A DNA stretch of 64,000 nt from Membranipora membranacea. Taxonomy: Eukaryota > Bryozoa > Gymnolaemata > Cheilostomatida > Membraniporidae. The notes beneath the pieces are model-generated. The model did no database searches, was not told where the DNA came from, and worked only from the letters and a program-made list of their open reading frames with translations. The stretch's first letter is position 1, and each line of letters starts with the position of its first letter. The position numbers and the translations under genes were made by a program. Positions 51,257 to 61,939 of the stretch are shown here, in pieces. Location of the stretch: assembly GCA_914767715.1 (NCBI GenBank), contig OU612069.1, positions 4,464,001-4,528,000 on the forward strand, written 5' to 3'.

Positions 51257-52540
51257 CAGTTTGAGGAATATCTTTCGCTCCTGCACATTGTTAATGTGAA
51301 TAAGGGGTCGGATACAAGGCGTTTTTAAAAAAAATGCCTAAGTTTACATAGACATTACTTTGTAACCAGTTGTGCTATCCACAACCTGTAAAAATAATTG
51401 AAATTTCTAGCACTTTTTCTGTTATGATTTAAAATTTGGTATGCCTTGGACAATGCATGTATACAAGCTGCCCATTGACCTAGGAGAGGAATAAAGCATT
51501 TGTGATTTCTGAAGTTTTATTTTCAAACTCACTTTAGGACATTTAGATACAGTTCAGATCGACCAATAGGGTGTCTGAGTTGGATTTATATGCACAGATG
51601 TGTTGTTTATTGATTTGCGATTCTTTATCATATGATATTTATTGCTGTTAAGCCGAACTTACATAAAAACAGCAAAAAATGATTGTTATGGATTTGGAAA
51701 AAAATATTTTCTGATGATCAAAATATTATTTTAGTTTTCGATAGTAAAAACAAAAATGATTACCATATGTCACAAGTATAAGTCACCATCAGAGTTGTCA
51801 ATCTCACCAACATGACTGACTACTACCTGCTCCTGAGGTGCTGCTCTGCCTCAACCAGCTCCCCTATGTCGCCCCGCCCTCCCTGTCCAGCCCCAACTTT
51901 AGCAACTTGTCGTGGTGGGGAGCCTGAAACATCAAAACAGGAAAGCGTGTTATGTTGTTGTGTATAACATGTGAAATACAATAATTGTTACACAAAGGTG
52001 TGTGGCTTATACTTTATACTGTATTGGGGGGGGGGAGACTTACCATCAAAATCTGAATCATTGACAAATTGAAGGTCAGGTGAACGACATTTTTCTCATA
52101 TATCATGTTATGATTTAGGAATTTTATTTCAGATTCAGATTCAGATTCACCATAATTTGTAACCCTACTCACCTCATTTTCAGCATCAAGCTCTGAGCCA
52201 ACTCCTCCTGATCATTCATCAAGCACACCAGACTCATGAATCCTAGTCCTAGAGCTTGCCATTGAAATATCTGTGTGACTGAAATCTTTTGAAGTCCTAA
52301 CTTGAGTTATATTTTTGAAGTGAAAGCAAAGTGAGTCCCCAAATAACTTTTCTAAAACTCTACCCAATCACATAAGAGTATGAGGAAGATGATCCAATAA
52401 AAATTGTGAAGAAAAAACTGCACTATCATTGGACATTTGTTTGTCATAGTGACTGAACCTATATTATATCTGTCATTAGGATTGTACCACACACTGCATG
52501 AATGCGTATATATGCGTCATTAGGAGGCAATGAGTGTTGA
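51257..52540 (-). mobile_element. Unique 1.28-kb insert with an exon-like minus-strand frame
   Basis: Module B copies run from TACAGCACAATTGG to AGATAATTCC within about 40 bases. Here 1.28 kb intervenes and about 25 module bases are lost. The minus strand has an ATG at 52262 and the frame MASSRTRIHESGVLDE, then one TGA, then SGGVGSELDAENE and an acidic SESESE tract. A second piece ends VNDSDFDG at a GTAAGT donor (52044), in phase with a TTTCAG acceptor at 51923. That acceptor opens a glycine-rich stretch (51827-51923). Acidic starts like this are common in transposases, but I do not recognise a family. A G-run lies near 52026. Confidence 0.5.
51827..51923 (-). pseudogene. Candidate exon of the insert
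   Basis: Preceded by GATGTTTCAG on the minus strand. It reads SPPRQVAKVGAGQGGRGD followed by IGELVEAEQHLRS, then a GTAGTA donor or TAG stop. It is GC-rich, unlike its surroundings. The phase matches the donor at 52043-52042. There is no intact downstream exon, so it is probably a relic. Confidence 0.3.
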
Positions 52541-53090
52541 AAGATAATTCCTAATTTAGCGATATGTTGGTGTTGACTTGTGAAACAGATAATGGTGTGA
52601 ACTTGATCAGTGCTGCCAAAAAAAATGAATTCACAATGGTATTCATTGTATATATGCAGCAAATTGGTACATATTGCATTTAATTATTTTCAATAACTTG
52701 GACTATGAGCCTGTCTGCCAACATGTCTGACAAACAACAAAACCGATTAGGTGGTAACAACAGTAAATATATTGTCTTTTTGTCCTGTGACAGTAACTAA
52801 TGTCTCTTTTTGTTTTTGCAAATACTTTTGAGAGAGCAACTGCTTAGGTTCATAAAATTAAGAAAGTGTAGCGGCACATCTGGCAGTTCAATCATTCAAT
52901 GAAAAATCAAGCTGTGTTAATACCTTTAGTTGGTGTTGATTTTTATTTTTAAGCACTCACCACCAGGTAAGTGACTGACAAGATACCTAACCCAGTCATA
53001 GCAAACTTCAAGAGAAATCACCAGACTCAGAGAGAACAAACTAATTGTACAAAAAGTCTGATATACTACTGTTGCAAGCATCTGACTCAC
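52541..53090. repeat. End of module B, part of module D and relic fragment before LRR exon 4
   Basis: Runs from AGATAATTCCTAATTTAGCG to CACTCACCACCAGGTAAG (about 52958). It then jumps into the relic fragment whose last 101 bases (52990-53090) differ at only four positions from 33621-33721 beside exon 3. Confidence 0.6.
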
Positions 53091-53231
53091 CTGTCTGGAA
53101 GGCTGGTCAAGCCACAGTCACTCGCTTGTATACTCCTCAATGATTGAATTTCCCCCAATCTTGCAGGTAGTTTCGTTAGGCCTCTATTGTCATGAACACA
53201 TAACGACTCCAGTCCTTGCAGTGTGCAGATG
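53091..53231 (-). CDS. LRR exon 4: internal 141-bp exon with two leucine-rich repeats
   Basis: The first repeat is LQGLESLCVHDNRGLTKLPA, the second IQSLRSIQASDCGLTSLPD. The CCACTACAG acceptor and GTGAGT donor are present. All scaffold positions match the other three exons. The exposed residues C11, H13, D14, R16, T19, Q35, S37 and D38 make this copy the most different in the first repeat. As the most upstream copy on the minus strand it would come first of the four in a transcript. The exon before it was not found in the remaining 10.8 kb of the window. Confidence 0.88.
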
Positions 53232-53384
53232 CTGTAGTGGATAATTAACAGAATGTTAATATACCATACAATACTGCTTGTCAGTTGATGGAGCAAACAC
53301 AATTGAGCAACGCATTCTATTAATAGGAGAAAGTTTCAGATTGATCGATTAACCATGTAAGTAGTAACTATCAGATATAGATGT

Positions 53385-53990
53385 TAGATGATTGAATGTA
53401 TGGATTTTTAATCCGATGACAAAGAGATTAAATGAAACCTACCTCAATCATAGCAAACATTGAGAGAAAACGTAAGTTTTTGAATGAAACCTTAGCTGCA
53501 GTCGTGTACACAGGGTAAATAATTGCTCTACTTAATTTATCTAGACGAGTCCTAAGAGTCGATAGCAGATGTTTAAACATCATAAATCTAAATTATCTTA
53601 AACTTAGACAAGGAAAAAGCATATCAATTTCATAATCAAGCGGTAGCATTATTTATACCTTTTAACTGTTTTCAAACTGACCTGAATTGGTCTCACTAGT
53701 GAACTTTGGTGCCAATTTATTTAATGACTTGCCTCTGACCATTAAGCTGTGCCCTGAGCTCAAATTATTCAAGTGAGACGTCAAAATCAACTTTTTTTGT
53801 GCAGAATTATTAAACTTTTCTACCTCATAATACTTGTATTTTAATTCTTCTTATTCTAAAAATTTCAACTGTAATCTCTATAGTTTTTTTTCGTTTTGGT
53901 TTTCCTAGTAGTTCAAACACACTTTCATTATTGATTCTTTTTAAAGAAATCCTTGATACCCGGGTTATGGACCAAATTCCGTTGACTTAA
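53385..53990 (+). pseudogene. C-terminal end of the reverse-transcriptase relic, second copy
   Basis: Matches 33990-34480. It includes the FNDLPLTIKLCPELKLFK-like end (about 53720-53772), with two stops and a short deletion near 53520. Confidence 0.55.
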
Positions 53991-54472
53991 CTATACTACC
54001 AGAATGAATATGGAATATATATAAGTCATTATGTGAGCATTGTTTTAATTAAGGTTGTATCCCTGTTGATTCATATTACTTGTCACAGGTTTCAAGATTA
54101 TGTATTACAAAGTTAGAAAATATCCATAGGTTGGTTCTCCCGAATGCAAATAATACTGATATACCTATGGCATAAAATAATTAAATCAAAAATGGCAATC
54201 AGTTGCCACAACTGTGGAAATTGGTATTGCATATCTTTTTCAGCATAATTATCAACAACACTCTGAATCATCAAAATCAAAAATATGGTCTGCTGCGGCT
54301 GGCCGGTGGCTTTATTTTTGTGTGCCTAATGCTGTTTGCTGACAAAACACTAGGGTCTAGAAGTTTTGAAATATTACAACACAACGCAGTGGAATTGCTG
54401 CGTGTGCCCCTGAGCGAAGTAATGTGGTTGAGATACAATGCTTGGATGCTGCTTGAATTTGCTACTCTGTGA
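53991..54472. repeat. Detached end of module A, interrupted by a retrotransposon
   Basis: Same segment as 24440-24770 and 34700-35090. It ends at GCTACTCTGTGA, where the next element starts. The rest of the segment resumes at 56131. Confidence 0.65.
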
Positions 54473-55359
54473 AAGGAAAGGAAAGCCCAAAGGTTAGACG
54501 GGAGATGGTAGTTGATGAGGTGCGCAAGATGGAAGAGGAGCGCCGCCAGACACAAGCTGTAGGCCAAGCCCAACAAGGCAGGTGGACTTGTTGGGAGTCT
54601 GTTGAGCAGCGTCAGCTCAAATGGACAGAATTGTGGTCGATGGAGCCACAAAGGATCAGCTTTCTGGTTGGTGCAGCTTATGATCAACTACCGACCCCGG
54701 CAAACCTGGAACGCTGGAATTTGACCGAGAACTCGAAATGCGCCGAGTGCTCGGCTAAGGGCACACTTCGACATATACTGTCGAATTGCCAACAGAGCCT
54801 GGGAAGATACACGTATAGGCATAATCAAGTCCTGAAAGTGTTGTGTAAATATGTCACGGAGAAGTGTGAATATGCTAATGCTGGTGGTGAAGCGCGTGAA
54901 AAGATTTTGCGCAAAAAGGGATTGATGAACAGCGGAGAATGGCAGGTGAGATGCGACCTCACAGAGCAGCTCAGCATGCCACAGCATATTGTGATCACGA
55001 ACCAAAGACCAGACTTAATTGTTTGGTCTGACAAAGAAAAAGCACTAATACTGATGGAATTGACGGTGCCTTGGGAAGAAAATCTCTCATATGCGCATGA
55101 GAGAAAACTGACAAGATACGAAGATCTGGTCACACAATGCCAAGACAAAGGTTGGAATTGCGAATTATTCGCAGTGGAAGTTGGCTGCCGTGGATTCATG
55201 GCTAGATCAGCTACCAAATTTCTGACCAGAGTTGGGCTTTCAGGAAGAGCACTCAAACAAGCCACAAAAAGCATAGTACATGAGGCAGAAAGCGCATCTG
55301 CATGGATATGGCAACAGCACTGTGTGAAGACAAAAGCTAAGTACTCCTATTACTTGTAA
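54473..55359 (+). CDS. C-terminal part of a retrotransposon protein: zinc knuckle and restriction-like endonuclease
   Basis: About 295 codons are open to TAA. The frame enters from the truncation point, with no ATG in context; the first ATG is near 54508. Domains in order are a charged helix (residues about 5-50), a conserved stretch FLVGAAYDQLPTPANLERW (about 64-82), a CCHC-type knuckle C..C.......H....C (about 90-106), and the endonuclease core with RPDLIVWSDKEKALILMELT and PWEEN (about 178-205). The basic tail has FAVEVGCRGF. This architecture follows the reverse transcriptase in R2/NeSL-type elements, which nick target DNA with this endonuclease. With no reverse transcriptase the copy is incomplete. 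The frame has no stop or frameshift. Confidence 0.8.
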
Positions 55360-56100
55360 GCTGGGGTTTAACACACTCACTTTGTTTTGTGGAGTTGGCC
55401 AGCATTTAATTCCTTTTGTTATAATCCTTGTAAGGATTAGAATGAGGGGATTAAGTGATGATAAGCAAATTGCTTGGGGTAGAAGGCTAAGCAAGATTAT
55501 GCCTTTAATACTCAAATTAAAGTAGTTTAATCTCTGCAGAGTGAAAATCAAAGTGAGTCTGAGTTAGATCTAAGGTTTTACAAACATAGGATTAAAAGCT
55601 TGGCCCTCGCATAAAAGGCAGGCAGAGCGAGACAGGAAATCACAGTCAGCCCACTGGCTGTAGCGCAAACAAGTCATCTCTCTGACTTGCGTATGAGTTG
55701 TACTATGCTCAATGTGGTGAATTCGAGTAGTGAACGAGTGGCACGAGGGGCGGGTGCCTTGACGATAGCGACTTTGCGCCGATGAGTTGATGGAAAGCAA
55801 ACCTCCCTGCACTGGTTTGGCTTAGAGTATAACCATGAGAGTGATGGGGCGAACATTGTTGCACTGAAACAATGAAGAGTTGGCAGCCTCCCTGGTTGCG
55901 CAACAGCGTAAACACACCAATTATGTCAAACCACCGAAACTGACAAAATGCACTGAGGGATCGATGAGATTGATTGAGATGCTCAGCAACACACAGGGGT
56001 GGCTTCATGCTGCTGGGGCCGGCCATGAGGAGGCTGTACTAGAGAAGGTCTCGAAACAGCGTTTGACTCATGGTTTCTAGCTGAAGACCTGTGTGTTGTG

Positions 56101-56120
56101 CAGTGGTACGCGCACCACTG
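56101..56120 (+). other. Stem-loop near the retrotransposon 3' end
   Basis: CAGTGGT and ACCACTG form a perfect 7-bp stem around ACGCGC, ten bases before the insertion junction. A 3'-terminal hairpin in the RNA is a plausible recognition point for the element's reverse transcriptase, but that is inference. Confidence 0.5.
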
Positions 56121-56130
56121 TATGTTGTAT

Positions 56131-57500
56131 CTGACAGGGATATGCGAGATCTAGTTTCTATTATCAGTGCTATTAGTGTTGCTTGATCATCATTTTGTTA
56201 TGGTTTCTGTATCAAATTTAATAATTGTAGAGGGAGATAAAGAGGATACCATATAAGTCACTGAGAAGCAGAAATAAGATCATGTTGATAACAAGATGCT
56301 GCTGTTTGTAAAGAAACTTTGAAACTCGAAATCCGATCGATTTGATTCAGTTATTTATGGACGTGAAACCTAAATTGTTGACAGTAAGTAAATGATAATG
56401 TAATTGCTTACTACACCTTTCAATGACGTTGCGTTGCCCACAATTGAGTGCCTCACTTCAGCTATATGTAGTGTCCTGTCTAGGTTTATAATTAAGTCTA
56501 TGGGTCAAATTGATTATGTTACAAAAATTAATAAAAATGTGTTATAATATTTCAATTAAGATGCAATAACCATGTAATTACCCTAAAATATACAGCCTAT
56601 ATCTCGCTCATAAAATTGGTCACAGCTTTAAAGTGTCACAATACACAAATTAGTTATATTTACTTCTAAACTTATGCGTGATAATTTGTAATCATTTATT
56701 TTAGGGACAAAAAATGATGCAGCTAGATGTTTCCTTATCAATTGCACATACAAATCTTCTGCAAATAAGTGTAGGTATACTCTTAATCTTTACCAGTAAG
56801 GGATGATCTAACGAAGTCAATTGCCGAACAATCAAGTAGGCCTATTGAGATTTCCAATCTCGGAATATTTTTCCATAAAGTAATTGTTATTATTATAATT
56901 ACCCAACTATGGATTTAATTACTTCTTTTTATGAGGATAATACGGAATCTTCAAGTGGGAGATGTGGGATGGAAATCAACAAAAGTATTTTGATATAGAA
57001 AAAGATAATATTGTGATATGGTATGGAGTATTTTGAGCAATAGTAGGGCTTTCGGTTAGAAGATGTGTCTTTGCCCATTTAAGCCTGCATTACAAGACTA
57101 AAATCCAATTTTTACGGCACAATTGGAGCAATTGAATTAGTTAGAAGATACTTCCTAATTTAGCGATATGTTGGTGTAGACTTGTGAAACAGATAGTGGT
57201 GTGAACTTGATCAGTGCTGCCAAAAAAATGAGTTTACTATGGTATTCATCGTATATATGTAGCAAATTGATACATATTGAATTTAATTATTTTCAATAAC
57301 TTGGACTATAAGCATGTCTGCTAGCATGTCTGACAAGCAACAAAACCGATAAGGTGGTAACAACAGTAATTGTTTTCTCTTTTTGTTTTTGTAAATACTC
57401 TTGAGAGAGAAACTGCTTTAGTTCATGAAATTAAAAAAGTGTAGCAGCACATCTGGCAGTTCAATGATTCAATGAAAAATCAAAATGTGTTGATACCTTT
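56131..57500. repeat. Module B, copy 6
   Basis: Starts with the rest of the interrupted module A segment. It contains the inverted-paralogue segment (about 56340-56530) and continues to the TGTAGACTTGTGAAACAGATAG segment (about 57175). No gene seen. Confidence 0.7.
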
Positions 57501-58029
57501 AGTCGGTGTTGATTTTTATTTTTAAGCACTCTCCAACAGGTAAGTGGCTGACAGGAAACCCGATTGTCAGCCTGTGTCCATGCAGACACAGTTGGGGGGA
57601 CAACCTGTACTGGACCAGTATAGACGGAAGGGCAACTTGTTTTATTGGACAGACCAATTTTGCTGAACAGGCATTTGTGGATAGTCAAAACGGAATGCCA
57701 AACTTCTTCAGCTTGATCCGAAGCCTTTACCGACTGGCCCCTAGTGAAATAACACTGTTGCTAGCATGGTGCCTAGTTGACATTATGCTACCAACAGCTT
57801 AAATTAAGAGATTGCCAGCTAAAAATCTTCATCCACAAGAAGAGATGTTAGAGCCCGTGTAAAATTTATACAATTTTGGAGCAGTCCAGTGCTCTAAATA
57901 GTGAGATTGATCTTGTAAGATGACTGTAATGACTAAATACTTTAAAACACCACCTGTATTACCGATCATTATTTTAGTAGACCTAAATAGTCCTAGATGA
58001 GCATGCATGCAATGGCTGGTTCATGTTCT
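57501..58029. repeat. Part of module D with an open plus-strand frame
   Basis: Contains the segment with CTGTGTCCATGCAGACACAG, also at 11280, 37250 and (diverged) 9045, 14090, 29180, 40190, 61540 and 63330. In this copy alone the plus strand is open for 98 codons (57506-57802, with DNLYWTSIDGRATCF). The copies near 11380 and 37340 have a stop in that frame. The frame is therefore probably not a gene. Confidence 0.5.
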
Positions 58030-58415
58030 ACATGTTACAAAAATTAATAAAAAGTTGTTATCATATTTAAATTGAGGTGCAATAATCTAGTATTTACCCT
58101 AAAATATACAGCCTATATCTTGCTCATTAAATTGGTCACAGCTTTAGAGTGTCACAACACACAAATTAGTAATATTTACTTCTAAACTTATCCGTGATAA
58201 TTTATAATCATTAAATTGAGGGACAAAATATCATGCTGCTAGATACTTTGTTATCACTCGCACATACAAATCTTCTGCTAAAAGGTGTAGGTATCTTTAC
58301 CAGTATGGGATGATCTAATGACATCATTTGCCGAACAATCAAGTAGGGATATTGAAATATTAAATTTCGGAATATTTTTCCATAATGTCATTGTTATTAT
58401 TATAATTACTGAGAT
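58030..58415. repeat. Partial module B, copy 7
   Basis: A second, shorter B piece starts at CATGTTACAAAAATT. It joins module C at GTTATTATTATAATTACTGAG by a deletion. No gene seen. Confidence 0.6.
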
Positions 58416-60800
58416 TATTATTTGAGATTACTGTAATGTTGTTAGTGTGCACACCTAATTCAACCTATTGAAGGCGAGAATTTGGATATTATTCAACTTG
58501 TGTAGCTTTCTGTCTGGTCATTACCTTTGTGTGTGATACTACCATGGTTATGATGATTGTGTATACATTTTGGTTTCTTATTTGTACATATTTTTTTATT
58601 TACGTGTTCTGCAGCTAGCTGCCTACCAAATCTGTTTCTCGGTTCGTACCCAATTTTGAGAAGCCTAGGTGATGTCTGTGAGATATAGAGTTGTTTCTTC
58701 CAAAATCTTCCATTCAAGTAAGTTTAAGCAGCGAGCAAGTGTCGTTATTAATGACTTCTTAAATTTTGTGACGTTTTTATTACTTGCTTTACTCATTCAC
58801 TTGAGCTTTTGAGCAGGAAATCTGAGAGTAGCCACATCTTTCCGTCTTGATCTTGAATAGCCTTCACAGCACAAGAAGTTCGTAATTCATAATAAATAAG
58901 CTATAATCAATAAATTGGCTTGGCCATAAACAGAAGTCAAATTTATCCCTGTTGTCAGGGGAACACCACGGCCACTGGGATTTAATAAATAAATTGAAAA
59001 GCAATCAAGCTATTACAGAATAGGTGCTCAATTAGTCTGTGTCCCAATCTCTTACAACTCAGATGTTTTTGTCCAGTGACCAGTAATGTATTATAAGTGA
59101 CACCAAACAATACTTAATAACTCTGTCAAGGTATGTAGGCCTATTACGATACAATACAATTCATTCTGTATATGTGTGGTACCCCGTCATTACAAAGTGC
59201 AATGAAGTTGAAATGTTATGTTTATCAGCTGACATGTCAACTCTTTGTTGTTTGATCTCGACCAAATTTGTATGCAGAACATGCTTGTCACTGAGGATAT
59301 TACTCTGAATAATATCAGAAAATATGACTGTGTATACAGAAGCTTACTGTATTAGCCGAAGGATTACTGAAAATAAGCGAAGGCTGTCAACAAACCGGCT
59401 CTCAAAAATTATTGATCCTACTAATCTGTGACTTTCTCTTGTTCAAAGACTAGAGCTCGATAGTTGTATCATCACGAGATGCCGCGGTGTTTCATAGATC
59501 AATAAATCATTGAAATACAGGCAGCTGAACAGAATGCTATATTGTTGATTTAAGGTGGATTGTATGATGAGAAGTTTATCCCCGCGTCTTACGAAATTAT
59601 GCTCATTTTCTACCTCAACTGGTATTTTTCCATTAATCCTAATTAAAAGTTGTTTCATTTGGCTTTGCGACATATTAAGAGAATGAAAACAGATTTAAAA
59701 TGGAATCACTGTGTGCCAAGAAATTCACATGTGAAGTTCATTCATGCACAAGTTTACACAATCACTTTGCAGTGAACGTACGCCAAAGACTAACTGAGTA
59801 CTAAAATGTGAGTTTGCTACTTGCAAAAGGGTCAACTGGTACCAAGTTGCACTACAGCTGTTATCTCTACAAACTCAATTAAAATTTAACTCAACTTGAT
59901 TTTGTTTCAGGCATGACCTCATATTGGCCGACAACTGTATTGTAAAATGATAAGTTATTCTTTATTTTCAGTTATCAGCTCATGCCCGCCAATTTAATTG
60001 TTGATTGTTTTATTCCTTTGATAATTTGACAATCAAGTTAATTTAATAATTTGTAAGGTCTTACATTGTTCTCTAGGCTTTGGGGAAGGGGCTCTGCCCT
60101 GAACTACGTTGGGGAAGGAGGGGTGGGGTGGGGGCTTACAGAGCCTCTCTCAAACCAAGGAGCTTTATCTCTCAAACCCAAGAGTTTATTTGGTGTGACG
60201 CTGCGCTGCACAGGATAGTAAACTGTGACAGGATCACATCTGAAAGTTGGAAATCCCCCCTAATTGGGAAGCCCTAACCTGAGCAACCCTAATTATCACA
60301 ATAAACAACATTTAAATGAATTAGGGAGATATGTTTATAATCTTAGCAATCTTAGAAGTTGTGCCCATTTCGTATTTTCTTAACAATTAGTAATTGATAG
60401 ATCATTGAACTGAGGAAATTCTAAGTTGGGTTTCTTGTAGAAAAGGATGTCAAATAACTCTATTTTGGTGTACAAGCTCTCGTATTTGATAGTAATATGC
60501 TACATTTTAATTATTACTAAAGGATAATACGCCCTTTGCATCGTACTTTTCAACTTAATATAACTAGATGGTATTGGAAATCTCAGATTATCTTAATCTT
60601 CACCTGAAAGGGATGACGTAATTGGTTTGGCACATCAAGCAAAATCAAGCTGGCTTACATTGTCATACAGAACAGCACCAACTTTTCTTGCACCAACAAA
60701 CAATGGCAAAAGGCTGAGAATATCATCTTGAAACTCTATTGGTTTGATGACTGCTGGCCAAGTCATACCTAGGGGGTATATCGCTATGTAGGCCTATCGA
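58416..60800. repeat. Module C, copy 4
   Basis: Full C order, including the GTTGTCAGGGGAACACC segment (about 58950) and a GC-rich segment (about 60058-60260) with a GGGC-TCT-GCCC stem. No gene seen. Confidence 0.65.
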
Positions 60801-61939
60801 GATTTTCAATGAAAAAATATTTCTTGCCAAAGAAATTTGTTATTATTTTATTTACCAAATTATGGATTTACTTAGTTGCTTTTATAAATACAGAATTTTC
60901 CAGTGGGCGATGTGGAGAGGAGGTCAACACATATATTCTCCTTAATTGACATTGAAAACAATATTATTGTGCTATGGTTATTGGAGTAATGTACAGCTTT
61001 CGGTTAGAAAATGTGCCGTTCCCTTATTTAAGTCTGCATGACAAGAATTATAATACCATTTTTAACAGCATGATTAGATCATTGGAATTTTAAAGAACAC
61101 AATTCCTATTTCAGCAACATGTGTGTGTAGACTTGTGATACAGATAGTGGTGTAAACTTGATATGTGCTGCCCAAAACTATATCCATATTTATTATTATT
61201 TTTAATTATCGTCATTTTCATCGTTTATTTGAGCCAACGGTTACATATTAAATGCAATTATTTTCGGCTACATAAGTAATGAATCTGCCTGCCAGCATGT
61301 CTGACAATCAACAAACCTAATCATGTGGTATCAACCGGGACAATAATTAATTTTTGTTTTTTTACGGTATATACTTTTGAGAAATAAACTCCTTTGGCTC
61401 ATATGATGGAGAAAGAGTAGCCTCGTATCTGACAGTGCATTTTACAATGAAAAATTGAGCTGTATTAAAACCTTCAGCAGGTACTGATTTTTGTATTTTA
61501 TCACTCACTCACTGCAGCTCATGGAATTCCAAACTATCCACCTGTGTCCATGCACCCTGTGCACAAATGTTGGACACTGTTGGCGGGACAACCTGTACTG
61601 GACGGGTGTGGGCTGACGGGCAATTTGTTTTAATGGATGGACATTTTTTGCTGGACGGATAGACAAAACGGTATGGCCAATTTTTTAAGCTCTAGCGACC
61701 TCTTTCGACTGGCGCTAAATAAAATGACTTGGCGGCAAACTGTTTTTGGACTGATCAAAAAACGATCATTGTATCCTATTATTAACTATATGGCACTTAG
61801 ATGTACTTTTTGTGTCACACTTATTGAACCAAACCACAATATATTGAAGCAGTCTTTTATAAACAAGTCTTTGATTTGGTCAATCACTTATTTTCTCTTG
61901 CCATACTCATTAGAGAACAGAACAGAACATTTAAAACGG
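60801..61939. repeat. Module D, copy 4 (shortened)
   Basis: Bases 60978-61525 recur almost unchanged 1788 bases to the right. After about 61760 the copy jumps across the GGCTGGTTCATG segment, and then enters the relic at about 61935. Confidence 0.65.

Larger units (their letters stand above)
54473..56130 (+). mobile_element. 5'-truncated non-LTR retrotransposon with restriction-like endonuclease
   Basis: Interrupts a module sequence that is continuous at 24770 and 35090. Its GC content is clearly higher than that of the modules. An uninterrupted frame runs from the left junction to 55359. About 770 bases of 3' region follow, ending in a short hairpin about ten bases before the junction. No poly(A) tail and no clear target duplication (only CTGTGA against ATCTGA). 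It is the least decayed element in the window and probably a recent insertion. Confidence 0.85.

Noticed and set aside
52133-52155. CAGATT triplicate as a tandem repeat array
   Set aside because: Only about three units. It encodes the acidic SESESE tract of the minus-strand frame and is too short to call an array.
54277-55551. Several overlapping minus-strand frames of 100-150 codons
   Set aside because: They are antisense to the endonuclease frame, arise from its lower AT content, and show no domain.
57506-57802. 98-codon plus-strand frame with NLYWT, recalling LDL-receptor YWTD repeats
   Set aside because: The copies near 11380 and 37340 have a stop in this frame and others are frameshifted. 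Only the four-residue word resembles YWTD, with no further repeat.
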